DNA from: an uncultured Campylobacter sp.
GTDB lineage: Bacteria; Campylobacterota; Campylobacteria; Campylobacterales; Campylobacteraceae
Reading direction: 5' to 3'
Length of the DNA stretch: 5,630 bases
Assembly: GCF_938045775.1 (NCBI RefSeq)
Contig: NZ_CALIBH010000057.1
Location: 1 to 5,630, forward strand
Shown here: piece by piece, positions 1-5,384 of the stretch
Layout of the letters: each line of letters opens with the position of its first letter
How positions within the stretch are numbered: position 1 is the first letter of the stretch
Made by a program: the position numbers and the translations under genes
The notes under the pieces: model-generated
Database searches by the model: none
Told to the model about the DNA's origin: nothing
Seen by the model: the letters and a program-made list of their open reading frames with translations, nothing else

Positions 1-373
1 CCAAATCCCATTGTTTAATATTTATCTGATTACATTTCTTTGATATAACAGTAAGTTTTTTACATTGAGAAAATGAAGCCGTTTTAAGACCTAAACCAAA
101 TTTACCAAGCGCGATATCATTTCTTCTCTCGTCTGGATTTTTCGATGATAGCCTCATAGCTTCTACTAGTTCATCTTTGTCCATTCCTGTACCATTATCT
201 AGAAGACAAAAAAACGGTTCAGGATGTTGTATGGCATAGATTTTTATATCATTTGCACCGGCAGATATGCTGTTATCAATAATATCTGCAACAGCCACCT
301 CAAAAGTATACCCTATGTCACGAAGCGATCTAACAAAATTTGCGACATTCGGATTAATTTCTATCGGATCCAT
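1..373 (-). CDS. MORC-like GHKL ATPase of a restriction-modification operon, N-terminal part only
   Basis: The gene runs leftward off the window, so only its first 124 residues are present. They form the front of a GHKL (gyrase/Hsp90/histidine kinase/MutL) ATP-binding domain. The N-box is DIIDNSISAGA at residues 30-40, with Asn34 as the expected Mg-binding residue. The Bergerat motif DNGTGM is at 59-64. The lid motif GKFGLGLKTAS is at 90-100, followed by SQCKKLTV at 102-109. The GLGLKTAS/SQC wording resembles MORC-type ATPases more than MutL or GyrB. The usual catalytic Glu of the N-box is Asp30 here. The ATG at 371-373 lies inside the methyltransferase gene, 20 bases before that gene's end. 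An in-frame TAG four codons upstream, with no start codon between, fixes this start. In related operons such an ATPase accompanies a Z1-domain helicase and a nuclease, which would lie left of the window. The ATPase fold is near certain; the restriction role is inferred from the neighbour. Confidence 0.86.
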   Translation of the reverse strand, partial: MDPIEINPNVANFVRSLRDIGYTFEVAVADIIDNSISAGANDIKIYAIQHPEPFFCLLDNGTGMDKDELVEAMRLSSKNPDERRNDIALGKFGLGLKTASFSQCKKLTVISKKCNQINIKQWDL

Positions 374-1379
374 CCAACACCGCTACAATCTCTTTTGCGA
401 TTTTTTCAACCATCGGCACAACAACAGAATTTCCAGCTTGTTTATACAGCTGTGCTCTTGATATGTTTGATGGAAGCATAAAATCTCGCGGAAATCCTTG
501 CAAATTAAAGCATTCTTTTGGGGTTAATCTTCTTATTATACCATTATTTAATATTATTGGGATATTATGTCCGCCAACACCCATATTTGCAGTCAAGGTA
601 GGGCAAACATTTGATTTATTGGAGCGAACATAATAACGCCTATATTGATAAACAATGTTTTCATCTGTCACACTTTCTACTACTCTACGATGAATTTTAT
701 TGCTTTTGTCATTATAAATATCAGATTGAATAACGCACGAATCATCTAGGAAGGATTTTATATTTCTGGGGGCCTTGCTTGTTTCTTTTGGTATTTGAAA
801 TCTAGCGGATAATAAATTCTCTTGTTTTGTTTCTAGTATATTTTCTTTTATAGGCTTTTCAAATGAATAATCGCTTTCATCTTTAAAGCCTACGATATAT
901 ATTCTTTCCCTCCCTTGTGGTATGTCTGTATACTTTGCAACATTTAGCACAAATGGTATAAAAGAATATCCAGTCTTTTTTATTTCATCTTTAATGATTT
1001 TAAAAGTTTTTCCGTTATTATGTGTTGCAAGAGTTTTGACATTTTCTAAAAAATAGGCTTTTGGCCTCAACTCTTTTAATAGTCTCGATACTTCAAAAAA
1101 AAGCTTTCCTCGCCCATCTTCGAACCCTTTTCCGTGCCCAGCTTGCGAAAATGGTTGGCAAGGAAATCCTGCAGTAAGTATATCTATACTAGATAGAGTT
1201 TTATTATTTAATTTTTTAACGTCTCCTTCGATAAGATTTATGCTCTTATGATTTAATCTATAAGTCATACAGGCATTCTTGTCAATTTCATTTGCCCAAA
1301 TAACATCACAATTTGAATTCTTAAATGCTTGGCATATACCACCAACGCCAGCAAACAAACTTCCTACTCTATAACTCAC
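354..1379 (-). CDS. DNA (cytosine-5-)-methyltransferase, type II restriction-modification class
   Basis: This is a complete 341-residue C5-cytosine methyltransferase, which moves a methyl group from S-adenosylmethionine to a cytosine in a specific DNA site. The family motifs are in standard order: SAM-binding SLFAGVGG at 7-14 (motif I), acidic NEID at 30-33, GFPCQPFSQAG at 71-81 with catalytic Cys74 (IV), ENV at 112-114 (VI), QGRER at 155-159 (VIII), RRLTPKECFNLQGFP at 283-297 (IX) and QAGNSVVVP at 314-322 (X). The target-recognition region is roughly 166-282. I cannot read the recognition site from it. All catalytic residues are present, so it should be active. The length is normal for the family. 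It starts with GTG (1377-1379) behind a good ribosome binding site. Its last 20 bases overlap the MORC-like ATPase gene, pointing to one transcript and translational coupling. AT-rich sequence and AGA arginine codons contrast with the CGC-rich core genes to the right, suggesting horizontal acquisition. Confidence 0.96.
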   Translation of the reverse strand: MSYRVGSLFAGVGGICQAFKNSNCDVIWANEIDKNACMTYRLNHKSINLIEGDVKKLNNKTLSSIDILTAGFPCQPFSQAGHGKGFEDGRGKLFFEVSRLLKELRPKAYFLENVKTLATHNNGKTFKIIKDEIKKTGYSFIPFVLNVAKYTDIPQGRERIYIVGFKDESDYSFEKPIKENILETKQENLLSARFQIPKETSKAPRNIKSFLDDSCVIQSDIYNDKSNKIHRRVVESVTDENIVYQYRRYYVRSNKSNVCPTLTANMGVGGHNIPIILNNGIIRRLTPKECFNLQGFPRDFMLPSNISRAQLYKQAGNSVVVPMVEKIAKEIVAVLDGSDRN

Positions 1380-1384
1380 AGATA

Positions 1385-1391
1385 CCTTCTT
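1385..1391 (-). promoter_or_regulatory. Ribosome binding site that fixes the GTG start of the methyltransferase
   Basis: On the minus strand AAGAAGG stands five bases before GTG (1377-1379). This is a strong Shine-Dalgarno match at ideal spacing, and the family's motif I begins six codons later. No ATG fits the frame and spacing as well. Confidence 0.75.
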
Positions 1392-1403
1392 ATTTTTTAA
1401 GAT

Positions 1404-1412
1404 TTTATAATA
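1404..1412 (-). promoter_or_regulatory. Possible -10 region for the methyltransferase operon
   Basis: The minus strand reads TATTATAAA here, offering TATAAA (1404-1409) or TATTAT (1407-1412) as a -10 box about 25-30 bases before the GTG start. There is no recognisable -35 box, as is usual for Campylobacter sigma-70 promoters, and the surroundings are T/A-rich. In such AT-rich sequence chance matches are common, so this is only a candidate. Confidence 0.3.
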
Positions 1413-1842
1413 ACGCTCATTAAATTTTGCTGATTTTATTTTTAAATTTTAGATCGTTGCTTTATATAATTGCAAACAATTTAATTATATTTCAAAGTAT
1501 GCTTAAAAAGCTATTCAAGTTAAGGTTTCAAATTTCATTCTTAAAATTTAAAGGTAAATCGCGTAAATCTTACCGCCGAACGCGACACATTTTTTTAAAT
1601 TTAGCGCGCCGTCCTGTGCGTAGCGCGTTAAAGCTTTTGGCTTGAAATCGCTTTAAATTTATCGCAAGCAAGACGGCGCCGCTTGCTAAATTGAACAAAG
1701 CCTGCTCTTGCGGTCAAAGGGCTTATGTCTGCGGGCTCCGTGCAGTTTGAAATTAATATATTAAGACCGAATTAAATGGCGCACGTAAAATTTAATGATT
1801 GAATTCTGCCGAGCTTGCTACGTTAAGCGATAATTTTTGAAA

Positions 1843-1870
1843 TTTAAAATTCCACTCGCGGAATTTTAAA
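1843..1870 (-). terminator. Hairpin at the end of dgkA, possible terminator
   Basis: TTTAAAATTCC (1843-1853) and GGAATTTTAAA (1860-1870) are perfect 11-base inverted arms around a 6-base loop. The hairpin overlaps the dgkA stop codon (1866-1868), where a transcript terminator belongs. The stem is mostly A-T, and on the minus strand it is followed by TTTCAAAAATT rather than a clean T run, so an efficient intrinsic terminator is not assured. Confidence 0.45.
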
Positions 1871-2228
1871 AAATTTTCCCGCAGATCGCATATCCCCACA
1901 GCGCGGCGTTGAGAAATAGGCTCATCATCACGGCGGTGCTTGCGGTGTCTTTGGCGCCCTTGGCTAGCGGGTGGATTTCGCTCGTGGCAAGATCGACCGC
2001 GCGCTCAATAGCTGAGTTTATGCACTCGGTTGTGAGCGTAAAGATCGCGCCGAAGATCAAAAATAGATTTAGCACCGCGTCGAAATTCCAAAAAAATAGC
2101 GACAGCATAAGCGGCACGAACACGCAAAGCTCCAGTCTAAAGCTACGCTCGCTGCGCAGCATCTCGGCAAGACCCGCCATCGCGTAGCCCCAGTTGGCAA
2201 AAAATCGGTATTTGGGCTGATTGCGCAT
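1866..2228 (-). CDS. dgkA: Diacylglycerol kinase, small integral-membrane (DgkA) type
   Basis: The 120-residue product matches the small trimeric inner-membrane kinase that phosphorylates diacylglycerol to phosphatidic acid with ATP, recycling lipid left over from membrane-derived glycan synthesis. An amphipathic N-terminus (1-30) is followed by three hydrophobic segments at about 34-49, 52-68 and 98-117. The family signature lies between the second and third: ECINSAIERAVD at 68-79 with catalytic Glu68, Asn71 and Glu75, then HPLAKGAKDTASTAV at 86-100 with Lys93-Asp94. Glu27 matches the conserved N-terminal glutamate. Length is typical and nothing is missing. ATG at 2226-2228 follows AAAGGA (2234-2239) at five bases. 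The gene diverges from the exonuclease gene with only 67 bases between their starts, and appears to be transcribed alone, ending at the 1843-1870 hairpin. Confidence 0.96.
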   Translation of the reverse strand: MRNQPKYRFFANWGYAMAGLAEMLRSERSFRLELCVFVPLMLSLFFWNFDAVLNLFLIFGAIFTLTTECINSAIERAVDLATSEIHPLAKGAKDTASTAVMMSLFLNAALWGYAICGKIF

Positions 2229-2258
2229 AATTTTCCTTTAAATTTAGTCAAAATTTCG

Positions 2259-2264
2259 TATAAT
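2259..2264 (+). promoter_or_regulatory. Promoter -10 box for the exonuclease III-type gene
   Basis: This is a perfect TATAAT, 31 bases before the TTG start at 2296, preceded by T-rich stretches (TTTTCCTTT, AAATTT) and no conventional -35 box, the usual Campylobacter sigma-70 arrangement. It predicts a leader of about 25 bases containing AAAGG. Confidence 0.6.
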
Positions 2265-2271
2265 CATACCA
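2263..2271 (-). promoter_or_regulatory. dgkA promoter, extended -10
   Basis: The minus strand reads TGGTATGAT, a TG-extended -10 box with five of six bases matching TATAAT. It lies about 35 bases before the dgkA ATG, leaving a leader of roughly 28 bases that holds the AAAGGA ribosome binding site. No -35 box is clear. Its TATGAT overlaps the plus-strand TATAAT of the divergent gene. Confidence 0.55.
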
Positions 2272-2284
2272 AAATTTTTGCGCC

Positions 2285-2289
2285 AAAGG
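2285..2289 (+). promoter_or_regulatory. Ribosome binding site that fixes the TTG start at 2296
   Basis: AAAGG lies six bases before TTG (2296-2298). The frame is also open from an earlier TTG at 2278, but that codon has no ribosome binding site and would add six residues ahead of the conserved KLISWNVNG start seen in this family. Confidence 0.7.
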
Positions 2290-2295
2290 CTAAAT

Positions 2296-3054
2296 TTGAA
2301 ACTGATTAGTTGGAATGTAAACGGGCTGCGCGCAGTTCTCAGCAAAGACGGCTTTGCGTGGCTCGCGGAGCAAAACCCCGATTTTTTGGGCTTACAAGAG
2401 ATCAAGGTGAGCGAAAAGGACGCTCCGAAAGGGCTTTATGAGCTCGGATTTTCTCAGATCGATCTAAATTCCGCCGCTCGCGCGGGCTATTCCGGCGTGG
2501 CGAGCCTAGCTAAATTTAAAAGCGAGACGAGCAAGGCGCTGTTTTTCCCCGACGACGAGGGACGCGTGCTGCAGCACCGCTTCGGCGATGTCGTGCTTTT
2601 TAATATCTACTTTCCCAACGGCCAAAAGGACGAGGCGCGGCTAGCCTACAAGATGGAATTTTACGCAAAATTCCTAGCCTACGCGCGCAGTCTTGCGGAG
2701 CAGGGGCTCGGGGTGATATTCTGCGGCGACGTGAATACCGCGCACCGCGAGATCGATCTTGCAAACCCCAAAGCAAACTCCAAAACTTCGGGCTTTTTGC
2801 CGATCGAGCGGGCGTGGCTTGATGAGGTAGAGGCGGCGGGCTTCGTCGATACATTCCGTGCCGTGCACGGCGAGCTGCGGGACGCCTACTCGTGGTGGAG
2901 CTACCGCTTTAACGCGCGTGCCAAAAACGTAGGCTGGCGGATCGATTATTTTTTCATCTCGGCAAATTTGCGCTCGCGGCTAAAGGATGCTTTCATCCTA
3001 AGCGACGTGATGGGCAGCGACCACTGCCCCGTGGGCATCGAGATCGAAATTTAG
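2296..3054 (+). CDS. xth: Exodeoxyribonuclease III / class II AP endonuclease
   Basis: The 252-residue product belongs to the exonuclease III (Xth/ExoA) family of Mg-dependent enzymes that cut DNA 5' of abasic sites and trim 3' ends in base-excision repair. It is a single endonuclease/exonuclease/phosphatase domain of normal length. Visible active-site elements, numbered from the TTG start, are SWNVNG at 5-10 (Asn7), LQEIKV at 33-38 (metal-binding Glu35), YSGVA at 65-69, YFPNGQ at 105-110 (Tyr105), CGDVNTAH at 143-150 (Asp145, Asn147), WRIDYFFIS at 214-222 (Asp217) and GSDHCPV at 240-246 (Asp242-His243). All are intact, so it should be active. It diverges from dgkA, and a 238-base gap separates it from fhs, so it is probably a single-gene transcript. 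Some annotators would use exoA or xthA. Confidence 0.95.
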   Translation: MKLISWNVNGLRAVLSKDGFAWLAEQNPDFLGLQEIKVSEKDAPKGLYELGFSQIDLNSAARAGYSGVASLAKFKSETSKALFFPDDEGRVLQHRFGDVVLFNIYFPNGQKDEARLAYKMEFYAKFLAYARSLAEQGLGVIFCGDVNTAHREIDLANPKANSKTSGFLPIERAWLDEVEAAGFVDTFRAVHGELRDAYSWWSYRFNARAKNVGWRIDYFFISANLRSRLKDAFILSDVMGSDHCPVGIEIEI

Positions 3055-3093
3055 CCGGGGCAAATTTCACGGCGCGAGCTTCGATTTGCGCGG

Positions 3094-3120
3094 CTTGCGG
3101 GCAAGGTGCGCGTCCGCAAG
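3094..3120 (+). repeat. GC-rich inverted repeat after the exonuclease gene
   Basis: CTTGCGG (3094-3100) and CCGCAAG (3114-3120) are perfect 7-base arms. With one G-T pair and one C-G pair inside, the stem reaches nine pairs around a 9-base loop. It lies 40 bases after the stop codon but is followed by AGAGAGGA, not a T run, so it is not a standard intrinsic terminator. It may protect the 3' end of the transcript or be chance. The 63-codon frame over this spacer (3086-3277) gives an Arg/Ala-rich peptide and is treated as spurious. Confidence 0.4.
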
Positions 3121-3244
3121 AGAGAGGATTGCGATATCTGCGCGGTATCCGGACAGCTTTCGGTTCGGTTCGCGGATTTGTCGCTCGCAGGCGGAGGGTT
3201 TTCGTAGAAATTTAGCGCTAGCCAGCCCGCGAGAGCTTAAGCAG

Positions 3245-3262
3245 GCAGCGTATAAACGCTGC
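3245..3262 (+). promoter_or_regulatory. Palindrome enclosing a TATAAA, upstream of fhs
   Basis: GCAGCGT (3245-3251) and ACGCTGC (3256-3262) are perfect 7-base arms with an ATAA centre, so the symmetrical core reads GCAGCG-TATAAA-CGCTGC. TATAAA (3251-3256) could be the fhs -10 box, giving a leader of about 30 bases. The arms could then be an operator or a transcript hairpin. No -35 box is visible, and which reading is right cannot be told from sequence. Confidence 0.4.
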
Positions 3263-3281
3263 GCGATAAAATTTTAAATTT

Positions 3282-3287
3282 AAGGAG
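3282..3287 (+). promoter_or_regulatory. Strong ribosome binding site of fhs
   Basis: AAGGAG lies five bases before ATG (3293-3295), a near-perfect Shine-Dalgarno sequence and the best in the window, in line with high expression of a metabolic enzyme. Confidence 0.8.
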
Positions 3288-3292
3288 AGAAA

Positions 3293-4939
3293 ATGTTGAG
3301 CGATATCGAAATAGCAAATGCGGCGAGGCCGGATAAAATTTCAAACGTTGCGAAAAATTTGGGGCTTAGTGAGGATGAGATCGAGCTGTACGGCCACTAC
3401 AAAGCCAAGCTAAATATCAAGCCGCGCCCGCGCGCTTCGAAGCTTATTTTGGTCACGGCGACCAATCCGACGCCGTTTGGCGAGGGCAAAACTACGACCT
3501 CCATCGGTCTAGCCGACGCGCTAAAGCGTCTAGGCAAAAGCGTCTGCCTTGCGCTGCGCGAGCCGTCGCTGGGGCCTGTTTTTGGTATCAAAGGCGGGGC
3601 TGCTGGCGGCGGATATTCGCAGCTGGTGCCGATGGATGATCTAAATTTGCATTTTAACGGCGATTTTCACGCGATCACCTCCGCAAATAATCTCATTTCG
3701 GCGGTCATCGACAACTCGCTGTATCAAGAAAACCCGCTAAAGATCGATAAAATTTTATGGAAGCGCTGCATGGATATGAACGACCGCGCGCTGCGCCACA
3801 TCACCGTAGGACAGGGCGGACGCACCGACGGAGTAGAGCGTGAGGACGGCTTTAATATCACCGCAGCTAGCGAGATAATGGCGGTTTTGTGCCTCTCAAA
3901 CGATCTTGCCGAGCTTAAGGAAAACATCGCAAACATCATGGTCGCCTACGATACGCAGGGAGAGCCGATATACGTGCGCGATCTGGGCTGCGCGGATGCC
4001 GTGGCGATCCTGCTAAAAGACGCGATGAAGCCTAATCTCATCCAAAGCCTAGAGCACACGCCCGCGCTCGTGCACGGAGGACCCTTTGCAAATATCGCGC
4101 ACGGCTGCAACTCCATAATGGCGAGCAAGTTAGCTCTAAGTCTTGCCGATTACGCCGTGACGGAGGCGGGCTTCGGAAGCGAGCTCGGGGCTGAGAAATT
4201 TATCGACATCAAGTGTCGCCGCGCGGGCATCGCTCCGGATGCCGCGGTGTTAGTTAGCACGATCCGCTCGCTTAAATACAACGGCGGCGCGGATAAAGAA
4301 AGTATCGCGAGCCCTGATCTTGCCGCGCTTCAAAAAGGCATCGTAAATTTAGGCGGACATATTGAAATTTTACAAAACTTCGGGCTAAATCCGGTCGTGG
4401 CGCTTAATCGCTTTAGCTTCGATAGCGACGAGGAGATTGCCTTCGTGCGCGATTACTGCAAGCAGCGCGGCGTGCAGATGGCGATTTGCGAAAATTTCGC
4501 CAAAGGAGGCGAGGGCGCGCTTGAGCTAGCCCATCTCGTAGTAGATGAGTGCGAGCGCGCTAAGGAGCTGAAATTCGCCTACGAGCTTAGCGACGATACG
4601 GCGAGCAAGATGGAAAAGATCGCTACTAAAATTTACGGCGCGAGCGAAGTAGTTTTTGAGCCAGAAGCGCAAAAAGCGCTACAGCATATCAAGGCTTTGG
4701 GGCTTGAGCGGCTAAACGTCTGCATCGCAAAGACGCAGTATAGCTTCAGCGACGACGCCAAGGCGCTCGGGCGAGCGCGCGGCTTTAAGCTCAGCGTCAA
4801 GGACCTTCAGATCCGCACGGGAGCGGGCTTCATCGTCGCCGTCTGCGGCAAGATAATGCTGATGCCGGGGCTGCCGAAGGTTCCCAACGCGCTAAATATG
4901 AAGATTACGAGCGATGGCGTCATAAGCGGTCTGGCGTGA
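3293..4939 (+). CDS. fhs: Formate-tetrahydrofolate ligase
   Basis: The 548-residue product (family norm about 555-560) joins formate to tetrahydrofolate using ATP, giving 10-formyl-tetrahydrofolate for purine and formyl-Met-tRNA synthesis and, through FolD, methylene-folate. The ATP-binding loop TPFGEGKTTTS is at residues 60-70, with Lys66. The first family signature, GIKGGAAGGGYSQ, is at 98-110, followed by HFNGDFHAI at 120-128. The second signature region, STIRSLKYNGG, is at 322-332. The C-terminal segment with GAGFIVAVCG and MPGLPKVPNA falls within about 508-539. All are intact and the cytosolic enzyme should be active; the tetramer is known for the family. No folD or other folate gene adjoins it. 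It has its own strong ribosome binding site and likely its own promoter. Formate is a common electron donor in Campylobacter, so this gene would also let formate serve as a carbon source; that link is inference. Confidence 0.98.
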   Translation: MLSDIEIANAARPDKISNVAKNLGLSEDEIELYGHYKAKLNIKPRPRASKLILVTATNPTPFGEGKTTTSIGLADALKRLGKSVCLALREPSLGPVFGIKGGAAGGGYSQLVPMDDLNLHFNGDFHAITSANNLISAVIDNSLYQENPLKIDKILWKRCMDMNDRALRHITVGQGGRTDGVEREDGFNITAASEIMAVLCLSNDLAELKENIANIMVAYDTQGEPIYVRDLGCADAVAILLKDAMKPNLIQSLEHTPALVHGGPFANIAHGCNSIMASKLALSLADYAVTEAGFGSELGAEKFIDIKCRRAGIAPDAAVLVSTIRSLKYNGGADKESIASPDLAALQKGIVNLGGHIEILQNFGLNPVVALNRFSFDSDEEIAFVRDYCKQRGVQMAICENFAKGGEGALELAHLVVDECERAKELKFAYELSDDTASKMEKIATKIYGASEVVFEPEAQKALQHIKALGLERLNVCIAKTQYSFSDDAKALGRARGFKLSVKDLQIRTGAGFIVAVCGKIMLMPGLPKVPNALNMKITSDGVISGLA

Positions 4940-5008
4940 TTTGAAATTTTATTTTCGGCGCGTCCATTTTTTTGCGCGCTCGCCTTGGGGTTTAAATTTA
5001 GCTCCGGC

Positions 5009-5260
5009 CTAGTCGTGATTTAAGCTTAGCATTCGTAGGCACTCAGATGAGAGCAGAGTAGAGTTACCGATTTGCAAAATTTGGCCGAATTTGCTCGCTT
5101 GCGGGTAAATTTTAAGCGCGGGATTTTGCGGATCGGCTTTTATTTTTAAAAACAGAGGCGAATTTGACGAGAATTTGACGTTAGGTTCGCCTTTTAGAAT
5201 TTGACGAATTGCCCATAATTTCTCGCCAAAGTGGATAAAATTGCTTGCCTTTTTTGGCAA
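5009..5260 (-). CDS. Doubtful 83-codon open frame, hypothetical
   Basis: The frame runs from a TTG at 5258-5260 to a stop at 5009-5011. There is no ATG or GTG start and no convincing ribosome binding site (AGCGGCGAT precedes the TTG). The predicted peptide is Lys- and Ser-rich with no motif, signal peptide or membrane segment that I recognise. It ends in LRMLSLNHD. It could be the remains of a larger gene or a chance frame in Campylobacter spacer DNA. I list it because an automated gene caller might keep it. Confidence 0.15.
   Translation of the reverse strand: MPKKASNFIHFGEKLWAIRQILKGEPNVKFSSNSPLFLKIKADPQNPALKIYPQASKFGQILQIGNSTLLSSECLRMLSLNHD
5161..5206 (+). repeat. Three direct copies of AATTTGACG
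   Basis: Identical 9-mers lie at 5161-5169, 5172-5180 and 5198-5206. The reverse form CGTCAAATT occurs at 5292-5300 in the same spacer and at 5577-5585 and 5600-5608 inside the right-edge gene. AAATTTGA is a common string in this genus, so part of this may be base bias. Confidence 0.4.
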
Positions 5261-5347
5261 ATCGCCGCTAATCGTAAATTTGAGATTTTTACGTCAAATT
5301 TAGGGGAAAATCGACGTAACGTATTTTGGCGTTTTTATTGATCAAAT

Positions 5348-5359
5348 TTGCCTAGGCAA
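5348..5359. repeat. Perfect 12-base palindrome TTGCCTAGGCAA
   Basis: The palindrome has no loop, as dimeric DNA-binding protein sites often do. It lies within 5324-5366, which is bounded by TTTTGGC and GCCAAAA arms and also holds the TTGATCAA palindrome. It is 26 bases past the end of the right-edge minus gene and far from any start, so an operator role is not obvious. It could instead be a joint transcript-end structure. Confidence 0.4.
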
Positions 5360-5384
5360 GCCAAAAATTCTGCGCGAAACAGAG

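Larger units (their letters stand above)
1380..1865. other. Gene-free spacer of 486 bases between the acquired module and dgkA
   Basis: No credible gene is visible on either strand. A 72-codon plus frame (1427-1645) starts with TTG, has no ribosome binding site and gives a low-complexity Phe/Leu/Ile then Lys/Arg peptide, so I treat it as chance. Composition shifts along the strip: up to about 1560 it is AT-rich like the methyltransferase, and beyond that GCGCGCC- and GGCGCC-type strings appear. At 1559-1585 TCGCGT and ACGCGA form a 6-base-pair hairpin with a 15-base loop, followed by seven T (1590-1596), a weak rightward terminator shape. GCAAGC (1663-1668) and GCTTGC (1680-1685) form another short inverted pair around a GGCGCC palindrome. 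The left part must carry the methyltransferase promoter. The right part may hold the insertion boundary. Confidence 0.6.
4940..5384. other. AT-rich spacer of 445 bases between convergent genes
   Basis: The stretch lies between the ends of fhs and the unrecognised right-edge gene, where two transcripts converge. No clear intrinsic terminator is seen. Just after fhs, GGCG (4956-4959) and GCGCG pair poorly with GCGCGCTCGCC around seven T, which is weak. The middle carries a doubtful 83-codon minus frame and three copies of AATTTGACG. The right end is rich in palindromes: TTGCC-TTTTTT-GGCAA (5245-5260), TTGATCAA (5338-5345) and TTGCCTAGGCAA (5348-5359). I see no RNA gene. It could be decayed coding sequence or a place for an unannotated small RNA, but nothing proves either. 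Confidence 0.55.

Noticed and set aside
224..481. Plus-strand frames opposite the ATPase/methyltransferase junction
   Set aside because: They lie antisense to two well-supported genes and give no recognisable protein.
1559..1596. TCGCGT/ACGCGA hairpin followed by seven T as a rightward terminator
   Set aside because: Stem of only six pairs, a 15-base loop, a four-base gap before the T run, and no rightward gene upstream that would need it.
1427..1645. 72-codon plus-strand frame upstream of the methyltransferase
   Set aside because: TTG start, no ribosome binding site, and a low-complexity Phe/Leu/Ile then Lys/Arg peptide spanning the composition change; it covers the region where the methyltransferase promoter should be.
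2278..2295. Earlier TTG start for the exonuclease gene at 2278
   Set aside because: No ribosome binding site before it, it would fall only about seven bases after the predicted transcription start, and it adds six residues not expected in the family.
3086..3277. 63-codon plus-strand frame between the exonuclease gene and fhs
   Set aside because: Arg/Ala/Ser-rich peptide with no motif, no ribosome binding site, and overlap with two hairpins; GC-rich spacer gives open frames by chance.
4956..4990. Possible terminator after fhs (GGCGCG ... GCGCGCTCGCC around a T run)
   Set aside because: Arms pair imperfectly and the T run lies in the loop, not after the stem, so it does not fit an intrinsic terminator.
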